NCBI GenBank assembly: GCA_025925185.1
Contig: JAICLV010000058.1
Location: forward strand, 1-13,437
Length of the DNA: 13,437 nt
From: Acidothermaceae bacterium
GTDB lineage: Bacteria; Actinomycetota; Actinomycetes; Acidothermales; Acidothermaceae
Direction: 5' to 3'
The position numbers and the translations under genes are program-made. Shown here piece by piece: positions 1-6,085 of the stretch. Within the stretch, counting starts at the first letter, position 1. The number at the start of each line of letters is the position of its first letter. Below the pieces are notes generated by a model. It did not search any database, was not told the origin of the DNA, and saw only the letters and a program-made list of their open reading frames with translations.

Positions 1-330
1 CTCGATCCGATTTTCGGGCCGACGGCGACGGCGGCGAGCAACGCGCTGCGGCCCGGGGGCCGACTGGTCAACCTCGGCAGCGTGAGCAATGAGGTGGCGA
101 CCTTCGACTCGGCCACCATCAGGAGCCGACGGCTAAAGATCGTCGGCTATACGAACACCGGATTGACACCGGCCGAAATCGCCGCCGCGCTCGGCGCCAT
201 TTTCGATCACTGCGCGGGCGGCCGAATGCACATCGAATTCGATCAGGTCCCGCTCGCCAACGTTGCCGACGCGTGGCAGCGACAGCGCATGGGCGTTGAT
301 CGCCGACAAGTGCTTATTCCCCAGCAATAG
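1..330 (+). CDS. C-terminal part of a medium-chain (zinc-type) alcohol dehydrogenase / quinone oxidoreductase; 5' end outside the window
   Basis: The reading frame is open from the first base and stops with TAG at 328-330, giving 109 visible residues. The opening stretch, with ALRPGGRLVNLGS, matches the end of the Rossmann NAD(P)-binding fold of medium-chain dehydrogenases, where the beta strand after 'PGGR' is followed by a short loop. The later ITGYTN-like strand (KIVGYTNTG), the helix TPAEIAAALGAIFDH and the final VPLANVADAW...R segment are the usual C-terminal elements that close the catalytic domain. The family transfers hydride between NAD(P)H and alcohols, aldehydes or quinones in the cytoplasm. 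The catalytic domain, including any zinc ligands, is missing, so zinc dependence and substrate cannot be judged. The gene converges on the PCC gene with only 17 bases between stops. Confidence 0.82.
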   Translation, partial: LDPIFGPTATAASNALRPGGRLVNLGSVSNEVATFDSATIRSRRLKIVGYTNTGLTPAEIAAALGAIFDHCAGGRMHIEFDQVPLANVADAWQRQRMGVDRRQVLIPQQ

Positions 331-347
331 CTGATCTTGTCGGCCGC

Positions 348-803
348 CTAATCGCCAGACGTCCCGGCGTCGGGGGCGATCAGCGCCAATCCCGACTCGG
401 CGTCGTGCCGCTTGCGCAGGTGCGACGGCGACTCTTGAAGCACCAGCTCCAACGTCGGACGCACTGTCCCTCCGACGAAATGCCCACCGCGCGTGCTCGC
501 GTCGTGGCGGCCGACGACGACGTGCGCGTGGATCGCCGGCTCGTCGTCATTGAGCGCGACGTCGCCCGCAAGGCTCAGCACCTCGACCTGCTCGTCGACC
601 GTGATGTGCCGGTACTCCTTGGCCTGCCAGTCGAACCACGCGACCACCACCCGCTCGAACGCGCCGATCGCCGTGAAGTGCGCGGCGGTGACGCGTTGCT
701 CGACGCACCAGTCCTTGAGCACGGGCATGACGTCGTCGCCGTTCTCGAACACCAGCACCACCGTTCGCCCGCTCGCGTCCCTTGCGAGTTCGCGCCACCG
801 CAT
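348..803 (-). CDS. PCC/DUF296-domain protein (PPC fold), 151 aa
   Basis: This small single-domain protein belongs to the PCC (plants and prokaryotes conserved, DUF296) family. It opens with the family's usual strand 'GRTVVLVFENGDDVM' (about residues 12-26). It carries the conserved metal-site segment IHAHVVVGRHDASTRGGH at about residues 91-108, with His92, His94, His100 and His108. Prokaryotic members form trimers and bind a metal through such histidines; their biochemical role is unknown. The frame is open further upstream, but the start at 803 is preferred because GGAGG lies 5 bases before this ATG. The ATG at 839 has no such site, and sequence upstream of it does not resemble the family. 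The gene lies 112 bases downstream of the CBS gene on the same strand, so the two may be cotranscribed. Confidence 0.86.
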   Translation of the reverse strand: MRWRELARDASGRTVVLVFENGDDVMPVLKDWCVEQRVTAAHFTAIGAFERVVVAWFDWQAKEYRHITVDEQVEVLSLAGDVALNDDEPAIHAHVVVGRHDASTRGGHFVGGTVRPTLELVLQESPSHLRKRHDAESGLALIAPDAGTSGD

Positions 804-808
804 TCGCG

Positions 809-813
809 CCTCC
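809..813 (-). promoter_or_regulatory. Shine-Dalgarno site that sets the start of the PCC/DUF296 gene
   Basis: Read on the minus strand this is GGAGG, followed by five bases (CGCGA) and then the ATG at 803-801. It is the best ribosome binding site of any candidate start in this frame. It decides for the 151-residue product over the much longer open frame that reaches 1136. Confidence 0.75.
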
Positions 814-915
814 AGCCATGAGTCGTCGCGGCTGATCATTCCCAGGTGCGCGCCATCGCACGCGCCGCTAGCTGCGCGCGTGGTGACAACGGGTGACGGC
901 AGGGCGACGTGGGCC

Positions 916-1341
916 CTATTGGCAGAAGCCGCCGCGCGACTCGTCGAGGCACAACAATCCCGCGAGCGTCTCCCCGTCGTCCGCCAACACGACGAGACGG
1001 CGGCTGCCGAGGGCGTCGAGGATCGCGACGGCGTCGGGCAACGGCATCGACGGCGTGACCCTCGGCGTGTCGGCGGCGGCGAGCGCGAGCGCCGGGGCGT
1101 CGTCAGGGGCCGCGCCAGCAGCGGTGAGCGAGTCACGGTGAACGATGCCCGCGAACTCGTCTCCGTCGACGAGGAGCGCGCAGATGACGTGCGGGTTGGC
1201 GAACGTCTGGCGCAGCTCGCCGACCGTGGCGTCGGAGCGCATCGTCTTGGGATGCGCGACCATCACGTCGCCGACCGACAACGAGGAGTTTCTGATGTCG
1301 CCGATCTTCGGGTGGTCACAGTGGGCGTGCTCGACAGTCAT
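916..1341 (-). CDS. Two-CBS-domain protein with a His/Cys-rich N-terminus, 141 aa
   Basis: The protein consists almost entirely of two CBS motifs (a Bateman module). The first spans about residues 22-72 (SVGDVMVAHPKTMRSDATVG through FAGIVHRDSL) and the second about residues 90-138 (TPRVTPSMPLPDAVAILDAL through LAGLLCLDES). Such pairs bind adenine nucleotides such as AMP, ATP or SAM and act as cytoplasmic energy or ligand sensors; free-standing ones usually regulate partner proteins. The first residues, MTVEHAHCDHP, bring three histidines, a cysteine and acidic residues together, which is not part of a CBS domain and could bind metal. The ATG at 1341 has GAGG seven bases upstream. The partner is not evident; the nearest gene on the same strand is the downstream PCC protein. 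Confidence 0.87.
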   Translation of the reverse strand: MTVEHAHCDHPKIGDIRNSSLSVGDVMVAHPKTMRSDATVGELRQTFANPHVICALLVDGDEFAGIVHRDSLTAAGAAPDDAPALALAAADTPRVTPSMPLPDAVAILDALGSRRLVVLADDGETLAGLLCLDESRGGFCQ

Positions 1342-1371
1342 CTCAACACCTCGGGCGATAACGCGGCTTGA

Positions 1372-1405
1372 CGCGGCCTGCAGCTCGATTGTGCCGCAGG
1401 CCGCG
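1372..1405 (-). terminator. Possible stem-loop behind the CWB2 propeller gene
   Basis: CGCGGCCTGC (1372-1381) and GCAGGCCGCG (1396-1405) form a perfect 10-base-pair stem around a 14-base loop. It sits 17 bases past the stop of the minus-strand propeller gene and before the CBS gene. No run of T follows it on the minus strand, so it is a weak intrinsic-terminator candidate and could be a chance GC-rich inverted repeat. Confidence 0.35.
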
Positions 1406-1421
1406 CCGCCGCGCGTGCCGG

Positions 1422-3656
1422 TTACTCGCCGAGCGCGCTGATCACCTGGCTTTCGACATTGATCGAAATGGCCGCCGGACCTCCGAGCAGCTTCGCCGAG
1501 CCGCTGCCCGCCTGGCCGCTAATGACGGCCTTGGTGGCCGGACTCCCAGCGAGATCGCTCGGGTTGACCAGCAACAGCACGCCGCCGTCGTCGGCGACCG
1601 CGGAGCCTGCCGCGACCGCGTCGGGCCAGTTGACACCGGTGGCGAGCCACAGCTTCGACAGGCTCAAGCCCGCCGACGTCGCGGCGTTCGCGACCGCCGC
1701 CGACGTGGCGTACCTGTCACTGCCCGCGAGTCGCGGCGCCACCGTCGTCACGATCTTGCCGATCGCGTCAGACACGGACGACGAGACCGCCGCGGTGCCG
1801 CCGACGATGGTGGCGGTACCCACCCCGGCCAACGCCTCGGCCGTGTCGGTTGGCAACTGTCCCGGCGTGGCAAGCAGAATCGGCCACCCTTGGCGAGCCG
1901 CCAGCGGCGCCACCGACATCGCGTCGGCGAAGCCGTTGCCGTTGACGACATACACGCCAGCGGCGCTCTTGCCGGTGAGCGCGTCGACCTTCGCCTTGAT
2001 GGCCGCCGCCGTTGCGAACCTGTCGGCGCCGCCCACGCGGACGACGTTGGTGACGCCGGCTTGTGAGGTGAGCGCGTTCGCGGTCGCGTCACTGATCGCA
2101 CTCTGCAGACCGAGCACGTAGGCCGTCGTGGCGCCGAGCCGCTTGATCTCGGCGGCGGTCTGCGGCGACAACTGTTTGCCCGTCGTGAGCAGCAGCGGAA
2201 CGTTGGTGGTGCCGTCGGGCGACGTGCCCGGCATCGCACCCACGGAGGCCAACACAGACCCCGCCAACGCGTCCGCGAAGTCGTCCGACCTGGCGATGAC
2301 GACAGCCGGCGCGCCGTCCGCGAACGTCGCCCGGGACGTCGCAATCGCGGTGGCGACGCGGTCAGAACCACTTAACCGGGTCAACAGAGGCGTGGCGTTC
2401 ACGGCGTCGAACCGCACCACGTTGCCGGTTTGCGCCGCGCTCGGCCCTTGCGCCGTGCACACGCTGCAGGTCGTGATGTAGGCCATGCCATCGGGGCCGA
2501 ACGCGATGCCCCCAGGGAAATTGAGGTTGTTCAGCAGCAACTGCTTGCTGCCGCCGTCCTTCGAGACGCGCAACAACGCGCCGACCGGCGGCGTTGCCAG
2601 CAGCGAGTTGTGCGCGATCTCGAGCACGTAGAGGTTGCCGTCGGGACCGACCGTCTCGTCGATCACGTTCGTGAAACCGCTGGCGTACGTCGACAACGTC
2701 GTCCCGTTCAAACTGAACACCGACGCGCCACCAAGCGGGAACGGGAAGCCGGTCAGCTGCCCGACATACGTCGTCCCGCCCGGCCCCGCCGCGAGCGAGG
2801 TCGGCACCGGTTGCGCCGGCATGATGGTGCCTGGCGGCAGCTTCAAGAACGGCGGCGCCGGCGTGAAAATCGGGGGCAAGACAGCGGCCGTGCTCACGGC
2901 ACCGGTGGCGCGGTCAACCGACAGCACGTCGTCGCCGCCCGCGTCGGCCACCAACACCGACGCGCCGTTGACGAGCACGCCGTAGGGATTGGTGTCGAGC
3001 GTCGACGTCGGCACGATGCCCTGATCGGGGTTGTGCGCCGCCTCGTAGTCGGCAAGGCTCGCGACCTTCGTCGCGCCTGTGCCGTCGGAGTGCGCGCTCC
3101 ACAGCGCCGCGAGACTCGCGCCCGGCGCGCCCCCCTTCGTCAAGGCATCGCGATCGGCCGGAGCGCCGCCAAGACCGATCACGTAATAGAGCGTGCCGTC
3201 GCTGGCGACCGACACGTCGGCGGGTCCGGTCGCCGAGGTGCCCTGATCGGGTTGCGGCGTGCTGGGGTCGTCGGTCTGCGTGGCAAACGACGGCAAGCCG
3301 CTGATAAGCCGGTCGGACGACGTGGCAGTGTGGCCTGTGACGGTCGACGCGTTCGCAACCGCGGTGATAGCGCCGGTGGCGCCGTAACAGACGGTCGAAC
3401 CCTCGGAACTCTTGAAACAGACGCCGTTGCCACCGGCGCCGGACTCTGCGACATACAAAGTGTCGCCGGAGAACGTGACCCCGCGCGGGTTGTTCAGGCC
3501 CGAGATCACGATTTGCGGCGCGCTGGTGGCGGCGGCCGCCGTTGCCGCAGGGACAAACGGGACAAGCAGCGAGCCGGCGCCTACCAAGCTGGCGACTCCA
3601 ACGGCGCTGCCGATGAATCTGCCAGTCGTCTTGGCATTCGGACTTTGTGGTCGCAT
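1422..3656 (-). CDS. Secreted ScyD/ScyE-like beta-propeller protein with three C-terminal cell-wall-binding (CWB2) repeats, 744 aa
   Basis: An exported surface protein. Residues 1-44 form a signal peptide: a basic start, the hydrophobic run IGSAVGVASLVGAGSLLVPF and Ala-rich residues before the likely cleavage site. Residues of about 47-420 match the ScyD/ScyE family, opening with ISGLNNPRGVTFSGDTLYVA and repeating the blade-like pattern 'GPDGNLYVLE' and 'GPDGMAYIT', which fits a beta-propeller. From about residue 425 to the end come three CWB2 (PF04122) repeats beginning LSGSDRVATA, VGGADRFATA and LAGSDRYATS, each with a following 'FADALAGS'-type motif. CWB2 repeats anchor proteins non-covalently to wall polymers. 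The ATG at 3656 is chosen because the signal peptide begins there and a G-rich stretch lies six bases upstream; the frame extends to a TTG at 3875, which would overlap the divergent DUF1206 gene. The ligand of the propeller is unknown. Confidence 0.88.
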   Translation of the reverse strand: MRPQSPNAKTTGRFIGSAVGVASLVGAGSLLVPFVPAATAAAATSAPQIVISGLNNPRGVTFSGDTLYVAESGAGGNGVCFKSSEGSTVCYGATGAITAVANASTVTGHTATSSDRLISGLPSFATQTDDPSTPQPDQGTSATGPADVSVASDGTLYYVIGLGGAPADRDALTKGGAPGASLAALWSAHSDGTGATKVASLADYEAAHNPDQGIVPTSTLDTNPYGVLVNGASVLVADAGGDDVLSVDRATGAVSTAAVLPPIFTPAPPFLKLPPGTIMPAQPVPTSLAAGPGGTTYVGQLTGFPFPLGGASVFSLNGTTLSTYASGFTNVIDETVGPDGNLYVLEIAHNSLLATPPVGALLRVSKDGGSKQLLLNNLNFPGGIAFGPDGMAYITTCSVCTAQGPSAAQTGNVVRFDAVNATPLLTRLSGSDRVATAIATSRATFADGAPAVVIARSDDFADALAGSVLASVGAMPGTSPDGTTNVPLLLTTGKQLSPQTAAEIKRLGATTAYVLGLQSAISDATANALTSQAGVTNVVRVGGADRFATAAAIKAKVDALTGKSAAGVYVVNGNGFADAMSVAPLAARQGWPILLATPGQLPTDTAEALAGVGTATIVGGTAAVSSSVSDAIGKIVTTVAPRLAGSDRYATSAAVANAATSAGLSLSKLWLATGVNWPDAVAAGSAVADDGGVLLLVNPSDLAGSPATKAVISGQAGSGSAKLLGGPAAISINVESQVISALGE

Positions 3657-3829
3657 GAAATACCCCCCAAGGAGAAAGCGATCGACTTCAGGACGGCACC
3701 GGCCTATCAAGGATTCGTCCACGCGCGCAATACCGCCGGGAAAAATACGGAAATCGACCACCCTTTGCCCGGTGTCGGATCGACGCCAGGTCACGGTTGA
3801 CCACGGTGCGTGACGGGCATCGACCAAGC

Positions 3830-4666
3830 ATGTCGTCAGCGGTGCGCGCACGTCGGTCGGCCGCACGAACGTCAAAGTCGGTCTCGGACGACGAAAAGCG
3901 GACGCTCGGCATTGCCGCGCGCGTCGGCCTGCTGGCGCGCAGCGTGTTCTACTGCATGCTCGTCTGCCTCGTGGCGCAGCTGGCGGCCGGCGGCGGCAAG
4001 CAGGCGAACGCCAACGGCGCGCTGAGCACCATCGCCGGGAAACCCGGAGGGTTAGCCGCGATCGCCGCGACGGCCGCCGGGTTCCTCGCCTTCGGCGCGA
4101 CGAGGATCTGGAGCGCGATCCGTGACCGCCAACAGTCGGCTGGCAGTCGGGTGATGACTTTCGCGCAGGGTGCTTTCTACATCGCGCTCACCTGGGTGCC
4201 CCTGTCGTACGCCTTGGGGAAACACCGCAGCGGTAGCGAACAACAGCGGCACAAGACCGCGAGCGGCATCCTGCACTTGCCGGCCGGCCGGGAAATGTTA
4301 TTCGCGCTTGGGCTGATCGAGGTGGGTGTGTGCGTTCATCAATTCTGGGACGGCGTGGATCAGAAGTACGCCGATGGCATGGACACGAAGCGGTCGCCGG
4401 GCTGGGTGCGCGGTCTTGTTCGTGCCGCAGGCACCGTCGGGATTCCGGCCCGCGCCGCTGTGTTCCTCCCCACGGGGGTGTTCTTCATGATCTCCGCCGT
4501 GCAGTCCGATCCGCGGCGCGCCGACGGCCTCGACAAGGAGCTCGCTTCGCTGGCCGGCCGCGACTGGGGTGTCGCCGTGCTCGCGTTAGTCGCCCTCGGG
4601 CTGGCGATCTTCGCGCTTTACTCGTTTCTCGAGACGCGTTTCCGCGCAGTGCTCCGCGCCGACTGA
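3830..4666 (+). CDS. DUF1206-family integral membrane protein, 278 aa
   Basis: The protein matches DUF1206, a family built of three tandem units of two membrane spans each. The family signature follows the first span: LLARSVFYCMLVCLVAQLA, then GGGKQANANGALSTIAGKP. The second unit begins near VMTFAQGAFYIALTWVPLS and the third near GIPARAAVFLPTGVFFMISA. The unit boundaries are typical, and the last span (VLALVALGLAIFALYSFLE) precedes a basic tail. The N-terminal 35 residues are basic and presumably cytoplasmic. No biochemical function is established for the family. The ATG at 3830 is my choice; an in-frame TTG at 3797 would add 11 residues, and neither has a clear Shine-Dalgarno site. The gene is divergent from the CWB2 gene, and its 3' end overlaps the tail of the PASTA gene by 81 bases on opposite strands. 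Confidence 0.85.
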   Translation: MSSAVRARRSAARTSKSVSDDEKRTLGIAARVGLLARSVFYCMLVCLVAQLAAGGGKQANANGALSTIAGKPGGLAAIAATAAGFLAFGATRIWSAIRDRQQSAGSRVMTFAQGAFYIALTWVPLSYALGKHRSGSEQQRHKTASGILHLPAGREMLFALGLIEVGVCVHQFWDGVDQKYADGMDTKRSPGWVRGLVRAAGTVGIPARAAVFLPTGVFFMISAVQSDPRRADGLDKELASLAGRDWGVAVLALVALGLAIFALYSFLETRFRAVLRAD

Positions 4667-5464
4667 CGGATACGCCAAGCCCTCCGCGCCGACGAGCTCC
4701 CGGCGAGTGGGCAAAGACTCGCGTCGCGAGCCCGGCGCGTCGCCAGCAGATCCGCCCACTCGGCTCCAAGGGCTGCGAAGCGTCGACTCGGACGGGCTCG
4801 GCTCGGGGCGCATCTCGCGCCCGCTTCGCGGGGAAGGGCTCGGACGGCGGGGCTCCCGCACGCCCGCGCCGCCGCCACCCGTCGCGAGCCATACGCGCAC
4901 CGAGGTGCCTGGCGCGACCTTCGCACCGGCCTCTGGGACCTGGCCAGTCACCACTTGGTCGGGCCAGCCGAGGTTCTCGTACGGGACGCCGTCGAGGTCC
5001 CACCCGACGGGCACCAGGCCGTGCTCCTCGATGAGGCCGCGCGCGCCGGCGGTGCGCAGGCCGATGACCCGAGGCACGGTCACGGACCCCTTGCGCCTGC
5101 GGCGTTTCGCCCAATCGGTGAGTTCGGACGCCGCGGTGGCGACCGCGCCCACCGCAGTGGGCTGCGCTGCCGGTTCGTCCGCGTCGTCACGGACGTCGTC
5201 GGGCGCCTCGTCGAGGTCGCGCCACCGCTCCCACGCGGATTGCCTGGTGACCCCGAGCATGGTCGCGATCTCCGCCCATGATCTCTTCTGCCGGCGCGCC
5301 ACCCGGACGGCGGACAGCTCCGCCTCGTCGAGCAACCGACGCAGCGAGCCGATGTCGCACAATGCCTCTAACGGGTCGACGTCGTGCCGCGCGGCGCTCG
5401 CGTCGTCCCAGCCCGAGAGCCGCGCCAACGCCTTGCGCGCGTCGTGCCATCTACCGCCGCTCAT
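4586..5464 (-). CDS. HTH plus PASTA-domain protein with a low-complexity tail, 292 aa
   Basis: Residues of about 38-85 hold a helix-turn-helix: ELSAVRVARRQKRSWAEIAT followed by MLGVTRQSAWERW, a pattern seen in actinobacterial HTH proteins that scan 'AEIAxxLGVTRQ'. After an acidic linker and a basic patch (KRRRRKG, about 120-126) comes one PASTA-like domain at about 127-194: VTVPRVIGLRTAGARGLIEE through VAPGTSVRVWLA. PASTA domains usually sit outside the membrane and bind peptidoglycan fragments; here no membrane span is visible, so a cytoplasmic DNA-binding role is likelier. Residues 195-292 are Arg/Ser/Pro-rich and look unlike a folded domain; a frameshift or later-than-real stop is possible there. 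No clear Shine-Dalgarno site precedes the ATG, but TAGCCT lies seven bases upstream, which would fit a leaderless mRNA. Divergent from the sigma gene. Confidence 0.75.
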   Translation of the reverse strand: MSGGRWHDARKALARLSGWDDASAARHDVDPLEALCDIGSLRRLLDEAELSAVRVARRQKRSWAEIATMLGVTRQSAWERWRDLDEAPDDVRDDADEPAAQPTAVGAVATAASELTDWAKRRRRKGSVTVPRVIGLRTAGARGLIEEHGLVPVGWDLDGVPYENLGWPDQVVTGQVPEAGAKVAPGTSVRVWLATGGGGAGVREPRRPSPSPRSGREMRPEPSPSESTLRSPWSRVGGSAGDAPGSRRESLPTRRELVGAEGLAYPSVGAEHCAETRLEKRVKREDRQPEGD

Positions 5465-5467
5465 GTT

Positions 5468-5485
5468 TGTCAGGCTACCCTGACA
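5468..5485. promoter_or_regulatory. Perfect 7-4-7 palindrome in the divergent promoter region (candidate operator)
   Basis: TGTCAGG (5468-5474), spacer CTAC, CCTGACA (5479-5485). It lies between the HTH-PASTA start at 5464 and the sigma-factor start at 5567. On the minus strand it contains TAGCCT (5477-5472), a TANNNT-type -10 placed seven bases before the ATG. On the plus strand it contains TACCCT (5476-5481). A dimeric regulator bound here would be able to block both directions. No convincing -35 element is visible. An extra GTCAG half-site copy occurs near 5504-5508. The binding protein is unknown; the adjacent HTH protein is an obvious candidate. Confidence 0.5.
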
Positions 5486-5566
5486 GCCGTGCGATCGCCT
5501 CGGGTCAGCCACGAAATTCTTCAAAAGAAAGTGCACGCCGAGCGGGGCTGCGGCGTCAGTAGTGGC

Positions 5567-6085
5567 GTGACCTTCGAGGAGTTCATAGCTAACCGATTGA
5601 CCGAGCTCCTCAGACACGCCGTCGTTCTCACCGGCGATCGAGACCTCGCGCAAGACATCGTGCAAGAGGTGCTCGCCCGGGCGCAGGTGAAGTGGCGGCG
5701 GATCACGCACGCGGACTCCCCCGACGCGTACGTGCGCCGAATGATCATCAACGAGTACCTGTCATGGCGGCGAAGCTGGGCCTCGCGCAACGTGCACGCG
5801 GTCGGCGAGCGGCTCGCGGCCATCGGCGACGCCCGGCGGGTCGGCCGCGACCACGCGCAGGACGTCGTCGAGTCCGACGACATCTGGCGGCGGCTCGCGA
5901 CGCTGCCACGCAAACAACGCGCGGTGCTCGTGCTGCGCTACTACGAGCAGTTGGACGACGCGGCTATCGCCGACGTGCTGGGCTGCGCGCCGGTCACGGT
6001 CAGAAGCAACGCGTCAAAAGCCTTGAAATCGCTGCGACTCGCCTCCGATCAGGAGCTGCGGTCGCGAGAGAAGGAGTTGAGATGA
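5567..6085 (+). CDS. SigE-family (ECF, group IV) RNA polymerase sigma factor, 172 aa
   Basis: An alternative sigma factor that directs RNA polymerase to a specific promoter set. Region 2 covers about residues 6-72 (FEEFIANRLTELLRHAVVLT, then the conserved DRDLAQDIVQEVLARA helix and YVRRMIINEYLSWRR). Region 4 covers about residues 103-155 (LATLPRKQRAVLVLRYYEQL followed by the HTH IADVLGCAPVTVRSNASKAL). Length and motifs fit the actinobacterial SigE family; regions 1 and 3 are absent, as in ECF factors. A GTG at 5567 starts right at the family's usual N-terminus; an in-frame GTG at 5531 would add 12 residues, and ribosome sites are weak for both. The stop overlaps the next ATG (ATGA at 6082-6085), so translation is probably coupled to the repeat-protein gene, the place where an anti-sigma gene usually lies. 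Confidence 0.9.
   Translation: MTFEEFIANRLTELLRHAVVLTGDRDLAQDIVQEVLARAQVKWRRITHADSPDAYVRRMIINEYLSWRRSWASRNVHAVGERLAAIGDARRVGRDHAQDVVESDDIWRRLATLPRKQRAVLVLRYYEQLDDAAIADVLGCAPVTVRSNASKALKSLRLASDQELRSREKELR
6071..6076 (+). promoter_or_regulatory. Ribosome binding site for the four-repeat protein, inside the sigma gene
   Basis: AAGGAG followed by five bases and the ATG at 6082. It lies within the last codons of the sigma-factor gene. Together with the ATGA stop/start overlap it fixes the start of the repeat-protein gene. Confidence 0.75.

Noticed and set aside
2430..3800. Open frame of 456 codons on the plus strand, antisense to the CWB2 propeller gene
   Set aside because: Its translation is dominated by Arg and Ala with no family pattern, whereas the minus-strand frame has a signal peptide and recognised domains. 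It is a GC-rich shadow frame.
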